Assembly (NCBI RefSeq): GCF_046546515.1
Contig: NZ_JBKHKJ010000003.1
Coordinates: forward strand, 124,001 to 188,000
Source of the DNA: Parasediminibacterium sp046546515
GTDB lineage: Bacteria > Bacteroidota > Bacteroidia > Chitinophagales > Chitinophagaceae
Reading direction: 5' to 3'
Length of the DNA stretch: 64,000 nt
Under the pieces are notes generated by a model. The model ran no database searches. It was given only the letters and a program-made list of their open reading frames with translations, and was not told where the DNA came from. Shown here piece after piece: positions 56,801 to 63,054 of this stretch. How positions within the stretch are numbered: the stretch's first letter is position 1; the number at the start of each line of letters is the position of its first letter. The position numbers and the translations under genes are program-made.

Positions 56801-59716
56801 GTTAAGGCGATTTTTCCCAATGCCTTCATACATATCCCCTGTTGGATAAATACCATAAGTCAAAAAATTCCATACCGTTTTTACCCAGCCTCTCAACAGT
56901 CCAGAGTCTTTGGCTGCATAGCCAGGCTCGCCTTCTACTGCTATATTGCAAATAATTTCACCTCCGAATGTAGCCCAGTTGGTGGTGGTGGTATAGGATG
57001 GTGCCCAAGCACCGTGTTCTTTGCTGCTATCAGGCAATGTTTTTAAAATGGCCATGCGCACAGTGTCTTGCTGCACTTTAGTCATTTGATCGTATAAAAA
57101 GTCATAAGCCATGGCATTGTGCAAGCCACCAAAATTGCTCATGTTCAAGGCCGGGACAATGGTAGTGTCTGCAATTACCTTTCTTGCCCAAACAGTTAAA
57201 GCAGTTGCCAGTTTTTTGGCACGGGTAGCATAAGATGTATTGGTAACTGTGTCTGTTTGGTTCCTGTATATCCAACATTCCATGGCTTCGTGCGAGAAGT
57301 TATAAGCCATTTTTGCATAATTGCCGCCCCATAAATTAGCATAATTGTTTGTAACCCCAATATCGCCCAAATACAAGGAGTCATAAAGTGTCTTTGTATC
57401 TATTGCCCCCACATTGGTAAAGTACTGGTTGCCCAAAGTATCCTTATTATAATAAGCAGTTTTACTATACCCTGAAAAACCTAATTGGACCAATGTTGTG
57501 TAGGCGTGTATAAAACGTGATGCGGCAATACCAGCAGGGGTATTTTTTAACCGATACCTGATTTCTGTGGAATCTGAAGGGCTGCAATAGATGCGGGGAT
57601 GCTGCCCTACTGCTGGCACATGCTTGATATACCGCAAGCCTGTCATGTCTTGGTTAGAAGGCAAAATAGTTGCAGGGCCTATACCATAAGGGGCATAAGC
57701 GGTATTAGGGTCAAGGTAGGTCATGTTGAATGTATAACCACCCTGTGCAGAATCGGATAACAACACCGTTTGCGTTGCTGACCAGCCCGACTCTGTTGAC
57801 ACGCCTTTCACAGTGTCCATAAACTTATACCGATAGCTATAAGTATTGCCATTGGTGAGGGCAGTGTCAGTGAAATTGGTAGCCTTTTGGTAGCCACTAG
57901 AATGCCCACCACCAGCAACATTGTCAAAATAAAACTTTAAGGGAAGCCCGGCCAACGGGGCCGATGCTGCCATGAATATTTTTCCAGATTCGCTGTATTG
58001 TGGAAATATTAGCCATTGTGGGGTATTGTTATTGGGCACGCCAATAATAGAATCAGACAAATTACTTTCCTTGCCAGGGGCATACACTGCGCTTATCTTA
58101 TATTTATAGCTATTGCCATTGGTAAGGTTATAGTGGGGGTAATAAGTGGGTGTGCCAACGGTACTATCAATGGCTGTTAATGCCCCGCCATTGACAGAAG
58201 CGTAAATCTTATAATAAGCAACGGGATAAGTGATTGAGGAGGAATCTATTTGAACATAGTTGAAAGTGTTGCCAGCATAAACGGAAGGGATAGTAGGTGA
58301 AGGGCTTATGGAAATGGTTGCTGGAATAAAAGTGGCCAAATTAGGTATTGCTGCAACACTAGTGTTTCTAGGGGCATAAACAATAGTATAAAACCCGTTT
58401 TTCAGGTTAAGCCCATCCAACAAGAAAGACAATTGCTTACTTCCAGCTATTTGTTGATAGGAAGTTACTTGTACTATATAGTTGCTATCGCTATTAAAAT
58501 AGCCATTGGTGGGGTTATAAAGCAAATAGTAGCTATTGTTGGCAGTGTCTAATGCTCCTGCTTGGCCATAGGTGGTGAAATCGAAAAACACATTCAGTAA
58601 CCCACCATAATTTGAAAGGTCGGTTTTGCTCACATACCAAGCACGGTTCCAACGGGTAATGCCAGTTGCCATGCTTACATTGCCAGTCAACGCATTATCC
58701 GCTGCCATTATGTAGCTGCCCTGTTTGCGTAAAAAGCCAGACACACCATTGATATTTTGCAAGCCAAGCCCATTGTTGGATCCTGTTGCATTGGTCGTAT
58801 CTCCGGCGGCTTCAATGCCTATGCCTACAAGGTTATTGTTGAATGCAGGGTTGGGTGGATAGTACAATTGCCCATACGAATTGATGAGCGTATCCAACAT
58901 GCCCCACTTGGTAGCCAAATACAAATCGATGATGCGCTTGCCTGATGTTTTGGTATCGTAGCCAGCCAATACTGTTTCGCTGATGCCCCAATGAACGGAA
59001 TTGGTAAATTGGTATCTGTTCCCAATAGTTGTTGTTAAAGTTGAAGGTGGTGTAACTGCCCCGTTTGAAGAAAGGGTACCTCCACCATTATAGTAATAAT
59101 TGCTAAAGGCAAGGCTACTAGTAGTAGGCAAATTGCCTGGAGTGTAGTTGCCGGGCAGGCACCATTGCCCCCTAAGGTCATTGTAGCTTGTATAATAATA
59201 ACCTGTATTGTTCCTTATAGCCGAAACCACAAATTTGTTATTCCCTGTACCAGAAAGATATTTAATGCCAATTTGTGGCACACCCTGTGTGGCCACATTA
59301 TTAGTGCTATAGGTACATACTCTAAAATCAGTCAAAGAAGTAGAAATGTCTGGATATACATAAACTACTTGCGCCAGATTATAGCCGTTTTGTGGTGCAC
59401 CTAAGGCATTGGCAGCAATGTCAAGATTTTTTGTACCGTTGAATTCCACAAGGGTTTTGCCATTTTGAGTAGTGTAATGCGGTCTGTTTGCTGAAGTACC
59501 TTGTGTGGCCGATAAATTATTTGCCTTGTCTTTCCAAGTAGTTACGTTGCCAGCAAAGCCTGCACTATCCCTTGTTAAAGTTGATGAGTCTGCAGCATCT
59601 AGCCAAATATTTATCTTGCTTTTCGCAAAGCCCCCTGGGTAATACTGGGCATAGCTTATTGTCGAAACAAGCAGACAAACGGCAAGGGCAAAGGATTGGG
59701 TATATTTAATTTTCAT
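47819..59716 (-). CDS. Giant fusion: lyase-like domain plus beta-strand-repeat stalk and T9SS tail
   Basis: 3965 aa from the ATG at 59716 (MKIKYTQSFALAVCLLVSTI signal). Order: concanavalin-like N-terminal domain (about 25-250, INIWLDAADSSTLTRDS), fibronectin-like segments (to about 650), then a heparinase II/III-like region of about 780 residues. It starts GQHPRIYCSPSDSTEIRYRL near 700 and carries GGGHTYANKNEVLYSALGR near 1150, the counterpart of GGGHHHADAGMFHFSALG in the neighbour. From about 1480 on it has the same Ser/Thr/Asn/Gly strand repeats as the 4568-aa protein, including an IPT-like segment near 2320 (YARDTITITGTGFETGSVVT). A fibronectin-like part and a T9SS domain (LSLYPTLIVANAF) end it. 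The histidine cluster is reduced (H-T-Y-A-N), so activity is uncertain. GH3 follows after 50 bp. Confidence 0.85.
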   Translation of the reverse strand: MKIKYTQSFALAVCLLVSTISYAQYYPGGFAKSKINIWLDAADSSTLTRDSAGFAGNVTTWKDKANNLSATQGTSANRPHYTTQNGKTLVEFNGTKNLDIAANALGAPQNGYNLAQVVYVYPDISTSLTDFRVCTYSTNNVATQGVPQIGIKYLSGTGNNKFVVSAIRNNTGYYYTSYNDLRGQWCLPGNYTPGNLPTTSSLAFSNYYYNGGGTLSSNGAVTPPSTLTTTIGNRYQFTNSVHWGISETVLAGYDTKTSGKRIIDLYLATKWGMLDTLINSYGQLYYPPNPAFNNNLVGIGIEAAGDTTNATGSNNGLGLQNINGVSGFLRKQGSYIMAADNALTGNVSMATGITRWNRAWYVSKTDLSNYGGLLNVFFDFTTYGQAGALDTANNSYYLLYNPTNGYFNSDSNYIVQVTSYQQIAGSKQLSFLLDGLNLKNGFYTIVYAPRNTSVAAIPNLATFIPATISISPSPTIPSVYAGNTFNYVQIDSSSITYPVAYYKIYASVNGGALTAIDSTVGTPTYYPHYNLTNGNSYKYKISAVYAPGKESNLSDSIIGVPNNNTPQWLIFPQYSESGKIFMAASAPLAGLPLKFYFDNVAGGGHSSGYQKATNFTDTALTNGNTYSYRYKFMDTVKGVSTESGWSATQTVLLSDSAQGGYTFNMTYLDPNTAYAPYGIGPATILPSNQDMTGLRYIKHVPAVGQHPRIYCSPSDSTEIRYRLKNTPAGIAASRFIHAYTTLVQLGFSGYSKTAYYNKDTLGNQYFTNVGAIDTKTLYDSLYLGDIGVTNNYANLWGGNYAKMAYNFSHEAMECWIYRNQTDTVTNTSYATRAKKLATALTVWARKVIADTTIVPALNMSNFGGLHNAMAYDFLYDQMTKVQQDTVRMAILKTLPDSSKEHGAWAPSYTTTTNWATFGGEIICNIAVEGEPGYAAKDSGLLRGWVKTVWNFLTYGIYPTGDMYEGIGKNRLNEFLLVAMAKRGFSLLGHPNIRAYAQKYLPAVVQPFGYSLIGTDILGGTGTNSPSTGGWKHTFMDLGGLKWAFPADSSVDFIWKNAMQRQYANQTGITNNYYAYNNTTCGDNYGAGFNTHVPGLLFASNYFAAPVTSYAQAALSNNKFYFDSLGGQAVMRSGFDSTSSMVFFACRQDGGGHTYANKNEVLYSALGRIWFPRVTTIASGQSTFDLVSTTQVSSAVLVNDLGVSPDTGTSWSSGVAPGRMVFYKKTDSIMTIAGDATHAYSYQWNNSGFGGLLYDNPLLSPPSVNKINDGYNKYRYSPFYSFDNIALYNRLTFTDNFTPPYYYVRAVERPYFNGILKKVFRTVAMIQATNPYVIVADDAQKDNASSNYKWITPIAPDLSVDTTYANLSNNNYKFDVVLKEPSATGNRRLLIRVLNATGAISSTLAGGIDSTTYTSTGLRRFKIEANAVDPQFKVLLFPFQYGDALPVTTWSADKSKVYITNAGVTNTISFSLDSAGRTNIGLNSGDTGISWTGAIDTIWNKSGNWATGVIPAATDNVVIPSTGITNMPAITNAIAYANKISIQTGATLRVDSVLQLAGDMTLQGSIVGLGIIKTSSNSTSPFPAAQTWNVNIEYNKSTGGQTIVGGTYKRLSVNASTAGSTSTAAANLVVNGVLNIATANTLNMGSYNLSGTVTTATGTGILQTQSTTNPCIPSGVTWAGQVQLNSASGPQYIPAGTYQNLNVNTSSFGTITATGNVSVIDTLKLATKSTLDLGTNLLGGTLKIVSGNGTLRTANNTTTGALPPNATWAGNVVYYSSSTQTVAPGTYVSLDMSGGNNGPRVLGGSSYPTGIINLTGSLVATTGTVTPNQTTVVFKGNQQTVPAMQFYNLDLTGGFATAFVNAPVYVSNVFTPSSITDAGGLGTIVFNGVAAQTVPSFGYNGLTLTGARAGNISIPSTLNITGNLSLAGLSFTSGSLSFTGNTINLSGAAAEAIDGNAAYPYNNITIANTAGVVTSSTDLAINGALTINAGAILDIGNGQLAGSGISITNNGTIRTQNTGTTPIPSGISYGGTVKYNSTTGTQNIVATTYNNLDISGGTTGGRILPNGGTVTITSNYLPNTSGTLTTTGSTVVFSGVNSQAINSATSFTNLQINKTNTTNALNISGAVSVSGVFSLTKGRVTTTATNTFTLTNSATLSGGSAIAYIDGPLVRTVAAGSTSYPFPVGIYASSTDYYLPDTITATSAAGNITIAAFNGSTGGTADGTTVNSISNNEYWRVSSSVANTIGIAITPISLGSNKVIAQGSSSTTPAATYSFKGGAYNNTSITTTGLALSANTNTYLVAAVATIAAPAITGVSSCVPLTAANSFYARDTITITGTGFETGSVVTVGGQSATVLSTSGVPISLKILVNTSASNNTITVSNSGGTTTNTSLATFINGYATRYDGSFGTGTTWLGASTPSSNFTATINNAVSIGSTVSGINNLTVSNGASLSNANAGVTFNAGATITNNGSFTFTSNTTTFNGAATINGTTAISFNSIITGNTLTFNTAPTINGTLSLNSGASIAGNSPNYGSSSTIAYNTGAVTNPGVEWVSGAASGAGVPVNVTIGTSASNTVVSFGSATAYRQITGALTISAATTGNGLVLSTASGGDLKVTGGNGISATQVASSAYNSAPGGLVCNGRMVYFNAASGSQSLTGPATGNPLSLDYVTIGVNNTSTTTINLGSDIAITAINGGDPVTLTNLGTTNYINSNNSAVSTRNITLGTAGQTCTGSVYIRAGGTNTSSLTINGNGTGSLNINIDNGGGNAYLNALVINNANVSLLKPITYVKSFTLSAGSFNVNSQNFTDSSTANIGSGSSTTTATFTLPTTSGTYKFVGGVNINSDGVWSNTGNNANVTFQGGISNSGTFTAGTGTYTFNTNSQAIAGTLSIPNVTVTSPTVVTNNGTLTVSTALSGTGSLTQGSNSTLNLGGTYTIASMADTATGNTVNFNGTGAQNIPANSYYHLSIGGSRGTNSVTLVNGSTINIAGNYIASASFSTGNYIVTNNTINLNGTASQSIGATTLNSLTINNAAGATLNSAATIMGTLTLTSGNIALGNNNLTINSGSAIASASSSSYIVTNGTGRLVRKAVSTATAFPLGTSTSYSPINITNNIASDMTVGVSPTITNAVSDYSKIVNLQWSVAAATATSSTTLLYQFNTADQATSFAVGNSCEVGIYNTSYATSTIGTPASLGGNAYSLTKSGLAFAANTTYLSVLGNVNSVVNNCTPGSYVGANGGDANSVGNWCGGLPTSSTNVIIATNVPKLTTNLSVNNLTLSSGLNLNGYNLTVNGVLSGTGTITGSASSGITMLGTGTLNFDQTTPGTTNVLDTLVVNSSGTVALGNGLNVINIVKPTAGILASGGNLTLVSNATTGTARVSQGGINGGYITGKVTQQLYIPSKTARKSSYIGSTVTQRVDSAWQQQIYITGTGTGGTVCGTGGSKFNSNGFDKTQSNKPSMYTCQAVAVNGSRWISVPNTNATLLTPGTGYSMNIRGDRNTGSCADQLNSLTPAAPTSVVLSATGLLAQGPVTVALNDTSNYLYSLLANPYPCQMRFTAFQAANPAINNKMWTYSHYGNGNYTTYSNGLVTNAATGYNDTKGDFIAIGQAFFVEANKTGTSVTFRETHKIDSTIPNFSYFGTSNEQLIRMGMYTTNDTLLDEVAVRYHSQGTKGYNPTWDATSFDSGTQTLCIQKDSGYLLAIATRPLGLKKDTVRLSVASTVPGSFRFRFTGLVGFDSTTDIVLLDNLLGTRQNITISPLYDFAITSDTNSRGKGRFVLVIGQAGTLPVTFTGLDGNIVNGKTVLNWGVANEANISSYVVEKSIDGFVNKGIATVKAAHQQSYTAIDPSPDEGANYYRVKALGLDGSASYSNTIQVQFSGSNPQLSLYPTLIVANAFNLHFKNMPAGTYNIVVYNLLGQAVLSKTIQYAGGEATQAIDFGNSKVASGAYEVQVTNKGSNIKRMKVVVE

Positions 59717-60101
59717 ACGGCTATGTAACAATTAAAGCTATGATAACAATCGGGCAACGTATCATAAGGCATATCCCTGTAATACAAAATACAAAGAAAT
59801 AACTTTAAATACAGATTCACATTGCTGCATGTTGCAAACAATGGTTTGTGTGAGCCATGATTGTGTGTCGCAGGGATTGGGCTTACTTCCTGCCCTTTTT
59901 AAAACGGCAAAGGTATTTTTTGATAAAGCTATCGACCCATCATCGCACTATACCCCAAAACCAATTCCTGTAACCTCCAAAGTGGTGCTTACAGGGATTT
60001 GTTTTATACTACGCAAACAAAAACAATCTTTTATTTGCTTAAACACGTTATACTACTTAGAGTTTTGTGGCGAAAAAGACATGTTATCATTTTACAATAT
60101 T

Positions 60102-60308
60102 TTACCGCCGGCCATTTGTTAGATAAAACAATCCGCCAAAAGTTGGCACAAACAATATGCCCACCAATCCTACAACCACAAGTTTTGTTTTGGTTCCTTG
60201 GTTATCGTTTATTAAAAGCTTCACCAGCCCAGCCATTAACATTACAAAACTTACAATTGCGAAAATAGACCAATATAGCATTCCAGGATTGGGGAGCAAT
60301 AGTTTCAT
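60102..60308 (-). CDS. Small membrane protein with two predicted helices
   Basis: 68 aa. Two hydrophobic stretches, WSIFAIVSFVMLMAGLVKLL (about 13-32) and LVVVGLVGILFVPTFGGLFY (about 43-62), are joined by a polar loop (INDNQGTKTK). The tail PTFGGLFYL recalls the PLDc_N-type two-helix hairpins found in phospholipase-D-related and small orphan membrane proteins, but this is a weak likeness. The ATG at 60308 is preceded by an A/T-rich stretch (tttatacaaa), usual for the group. It stands alone, divergent from the Crp/Fnr-type gene. It is kept because the amphipathic/hydrophobic pattern is coherent, unlike the overlapping plus-strand frames. Confidence 0.5.
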   Translation of the reverse strand: MKLLLPNPGMLYWSIFAIVSFVMLMAGLVKLLINDNQGTKTKLVVVGLVGILFVPTFGGLFYLTNGRR

Positions 60309-60631
60309 TTTGTATAAATTTTTACTATAATAACGTTTTATTGATAGCTCAAATGTATCAGAAAACTAGAACTTGAGCCATTTTACTGTGAAGATAATAT
60401 TTAAAAAAAAGGTTATTAAAAATATTGCTACTATTCATCCTATATTAAATATCGCCCTTTTGGAGGAAAGTCAGTTAACAAAATTATTAAACACATTTAC
60501 CAGGATTTATGTGGCTACCATATTGTTTCATTAATTCGGTGCATTTCAAAATTTCTTTTTTTGTTGTTTTATTTTTGGCAGAAACAGGAAATATTTAATT
60601 CAATGTCTTCATATTTGGAACTCGACAAGTA

Positions 60632-60664
60632 TCCTATATTGGGGAATATTTCGCCCATATAGGA
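60632..60664 (+). repeat. Hairpin block H, copy 3
   Basis: TCCTATATTGGGGAA (60632-60646) pairs with TTCGCCCATATAGGA (60650-60664) over 15 bp with one G-T type pair and one mismatch. It is followed by ATTTTGGGCTATATA, as after copy 2. Only one left arm is present here. Confidence 0.75.
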
Positions 60665-60877
60665 TTTTTATTTTGGGCTATATAGGGTACATAAAAGTTT
60701 TCGCTTTGTCCTGTTAGCCCCAAATCTATAAAAACCTTATCTTTATGCTAGAAATGCACTTGATATAAATTAATTTCTAAACTAGTGTCTTGGCATCCCA
60801 ACCGTAGCTCTTTTTTTACTAATATTAAGATAGTTCTAGTTGCAAAATTTGGTCTTGTATGTATGGCTGTAAAATAC

Positions 60878-61244
60878 GCACAAATCAGGCACAAAATGAG
60901 CATAAAATACGCATAAACCAAGCACAAAATAAGCATAAAATAAGCACAAAATAAGCATAAATCACGCACAAAAATTTGGTGTTATTGTTGATAATCAATG
61001 ACTTACAAGCGAGGAAACAATTTTTCAAAAAAAGAAACAGAGTGAAAACCCCATAAAAATGGCAAAACTGAAACTATTTTAATAAAAGCAAGATAAAAAA
61101 TATATTATAAAAAATATACAAATATTGTCTCCTTGCCCTGTTCCTGTTACCTTTTCCTTTGGGTAACTAGTCCCGGTCTTTCGGGAGGGATAAGGTTGGC
61201 TAGGTTGATTTTTTAATAAAAAAGCGAAAAACTTTTATGCACCC
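60878..61244 (+). repeat. 11-bp GCAC/GCAT array and dispersed repeat C, copy 2
   Basis: GCAC/GCAT/GGCAC words at 60878, 889, 900, 911, 922, 933, 944, 955 and 966 are exactly 11 bp apart (unit GCACAAAATAA). The anchor-like TCAATGACTTACA begins at 60995. From 60952 to 61244 the sequence matches the reverse complement of 2436-2722. The repeat ends with ATGCACCC, so the first possible ATG of the downstream gene (61237) lies inside the repeat. Confidence 0.85.
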
Positions 61245-61251
61245 GCTTCAA

Positions 61252-61821
61252 ATGATAGACATTTTACGGCAACATATCATTGGCAGGCTTGGTACCGATA
61301 TAGACAATTTAGACGCAGTTCTACATTGCTTCAAGCCTTTGAAAGTAGACAGGAATAAATTTTTAGTGCGGGAGGGGGAAGTTTGCAAGTACGTTTACTT
61401 TATAGCCAAAGGCTGCCTTCAAGTTTTTGTTTATGACCATGACATGAACGAAACAACTAGGGATATAGTAACAGAAGGCACTTGGTGTTCAGAGTTAATC
61501 AGCTTTGGCAGCGGCAAGCCCGCTACCGAAAACATCAAGACTATTGAACCCTGCGATTTGCTGGCAATAGACAGGCAAGGATTTCAAAAAATGATGGAGA
61601 CCGTACCACAGTTCGATAAAGTGTACAAACAAATCCTTGAAACATCGTATGCAAACTCTGTTTATCGCATCAATACGTTTGTGGCGCTCTCTGCATTGGA
61701 CAGAATAAAGTGGCTAATGGAATTTAGGCCCAAGCTAATGACAAGAGTGTCCAGCAAACTCATTGCATCGTATTTAGGCATCAACAAAGATGTTTTTAGC
61801 CGACTAAAGGCCAAGTTGTAA
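61252..61821 (+). CDS. Crp/Fnr-family transcriptional regulator
   Basis: 189 aa from the ATG at 61252 (MIDILRQHIIGRLG). A frame-compatible ATG at 61237 would add five residues, but that ATG and its upstream sequence belong to dispersed repeat C, so the later start is preferred; the choice is not certain. An N-terminal cyclic-nucleotide-binding beta-barrel is seen (FKPLKVDRNKFLVREGEV, YVYFIAKGCLQVFVYD, TEGTWCSELISF), without the PRTSA-like loop that binds cAMP in Crp. A long dimer helix and a short C-terminal helix-turn-helix follow (VSSKLIASYLGINKDVFSRL). Many Bacteroidota have such small Crp-like proteins of unknown ligand. It is followed after 276 bp by the YCII-like gene. Confidence 0.88.
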   Translation: MIDILRQHIIGRLGTDIDNLDAVLHCFKPLKVDRNKFLVREGEVCKYVYFIAKGCLQVFVYDHDMNETTRDIVTEGTWCSELISFGSGKPATENIKTIEPCDLLAIDRQGFQKMMETVPQFDKVYKQILETSYANSVYRINTFVALSALDRIKWLMEFRPKLMTRVSSKLIASYLGINKDVFSRLKAKL

Positions 61822-62097
61822 ATAATTTAACCACAAGGCTTACAAAGTATTAAAACAAAGCACACTAAATAAAATAGGCCAATGTTTAAACGGATAGTAC
61901 ACAATGCTATCTGAAAACCCTGCTATTACATTGGAAATTGTACCTACTCTTTTTGCCTTTTATATACCTAATCACGTGCACCTTTTTGCTTCCTATTCCT
62001 TGTTAGCCTTGTGGTAAAAAACATAGACTTTTGTCATCATTCAACAAAATTATTCGCTTCATTTTTGTTCCATCATTCAAACTTTAAAAATACAAAA

Positions 62098-62451
62098 ATG
62101 AAAGAGTACTTATTGTTATTCAGGAATGCCAGTGCCGAAAACGGTTATTTAGCCACTTCCCAAGACATGGCGGAAGACATGCCCAAGTGGCAATCATGGA
62201 TTGGCAAAATTGCCATGCAGGGCAAATTGGTCTATACTGCACCCATTGAATATACCGCTTCCTTAGTAAGCAACGATGGCTTAGTAGAAGGCCCCCACAA
62301 ACAAGCAAATAGCGTTTTGGTTTCTGGGTTTTTAATCTGCAAAGCTGATAGCTTGGAAGAAGTGCAAGCCTGGAGCAAGGCTTGCCCCATCCTAAAATAC
62401 CCAAATAGCTCAGTAGAAATTAGGCCATTAATACCATTCCCAACCAACTAA
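62098..62451 (+). CDS. YCII-domain protein
   Basis: 117 aa from the ATG at 62098 (MKEYLLLFRNAS); the frame upstream to 62011 has no family character. It matches the YCII-like dimeric ferredoxin-fold family: N-terminal MKEYLLLFRN, then a tryptophan/lysine helix (DMAEDMPKWQSWIGKIAMQG), LVSNDGLVEGPHKQANS, VSGFLICKADSLEEVQAWSK, and ACPILKYPNSSVEIRPL. Biochemical roles in the family vary and are mostly unknown; an active-site histidine/aspartate pair is known only in some members. It lies 11 bp before the DoxX-like gene, so the two are likely one operon. Confidence 0.85.
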   Translation: MKEYLLLFRNASAENGYLATSQDMAEDMPKWQSWIGKIAMQGKLVYTAPIEYTASLVSNDGLVEGPHKQANSVLVSGFLICKADSLEEVQAWSKACPILKYPNSSVEIRPLIPFPTN

Positions 62452-62462
62452 AATTTCAAACT

Positions 62463-62879
62463 ATGGATAAAATATTAAATCTAGGGAGATATATTTTCCC
62501 ATTATCTTTTTTGTTGTATGTGGGCTTGCACCTTGGCAAGCCAGATGTTGGTGCAGCCTTTGTGCCAGACTATATCCCCTTCCCTTACTTTTGGAATTAT
62601 TTTACCCTCGTTTGCATTTTGCTTTTCATAGTAAGTGCAGTGATAGGCAAGTTCGATAAATTAGCCTATTGCTTAATGGCAGTTTATGTAATTTTAATGG
62701 CCTTATTGGTTCACTTGCCTAGGTCAATGGGGCATGAATTAGATGCTACTGCCATGGCTGGAAGCATCGACAGGGAAAAAGAATTGGAGATGGTAAACTT
62801 TTTTAGGAACATTATGGTAACAGGTGCTTTACTGGCATTTGCAAAGTTTGTTGCAAAGGACAAGCGGGTTATTGGATAA
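62463..62879 (+). CDS. DoxX-like small integral membrane protein
   Basis: 138 aa with about four hydrophobic segments: about 8-22 (GRYIFPLSFLLYVGLHLG), 42-60 (YFWNYFTLVCILLFIVSAVI), 68-84 (AYCLMAVYVILMALLVHLP) and 110-125 (IMVTGALLAFAKF). The pattern and the charged helix ends resemble DoxX/DUF417-type membrane proteins. The exact role is unknown. It follows the YCII-like gene by 11 bp and is followed by a terminator. Confidence 0.75.
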   Translation: MDKILNLGRYIFPLSFLLYVGLHLGKPDVGAAFVPDYIPFPYFWNYFTLVCILLFIVSAVIGKFDKLAYCLMAVYVILMALLVHLPRSMGHELDATAMAGSIDREKELEMVNFFRNIMVTGALLAFAKFVAKDKRVIG

Positions 62880-62890
62880 AAAACTAAAAG

Positions 62891-62916
62891 TAGCTGGGAT
62901 TTTTTTGTCCCAGCTA
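62891..62916. terminator. Convergent terminator hairpin
   Basis: TAGCTGGGA (62891-62899) and TCCCAGCTA (62908-62916) with a T-rich loop, between the DoxX-like gene and the convergent hybrid sensor gene. Confidence 0.8.
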
Positions 62917-63054
62917 TTTAACTTTAACTTTACTATATTAAACTACCGATTCTATAGAATGGTAAGTCTTAGAATACCAATAACCAAAAACTATGCGTTT
63001 TCCTTTTTACCCACTTTAGCCTATTTGCCTAAATACATATATTGCTAATATTCA

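Larger units (their letters stand above)
59717..61251. other. Intergenic region with a small membrane ORF, hairpin block and repeat C copy 2
   Basis: Apart from the small minus-strand ORF at 60102-60308, no gene is supported. It contains hairpin block H copy 3 (60632-60664), an exact 11-bp array (60878-60976) and the second copy of dispersed repeat C (60952-61244), which runs into the start of the Crp/Fnr-type gene. Confidence 0.6.

Noticed and set aside
59829..60122. 97-aa plus-strand ORF
   Set aside because: The composition is unusual (many cysteines and no clear domain), there is no start context, and it overlaps the more plausible small membrane ORF on the other strand.
60748..60969. Minus-strand ORF rich in AYFMLILCL
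   Set aside because: It is the translation of the 11-bp array on the other strand; a similar frame occurs at 18459-18674 for the same reason.
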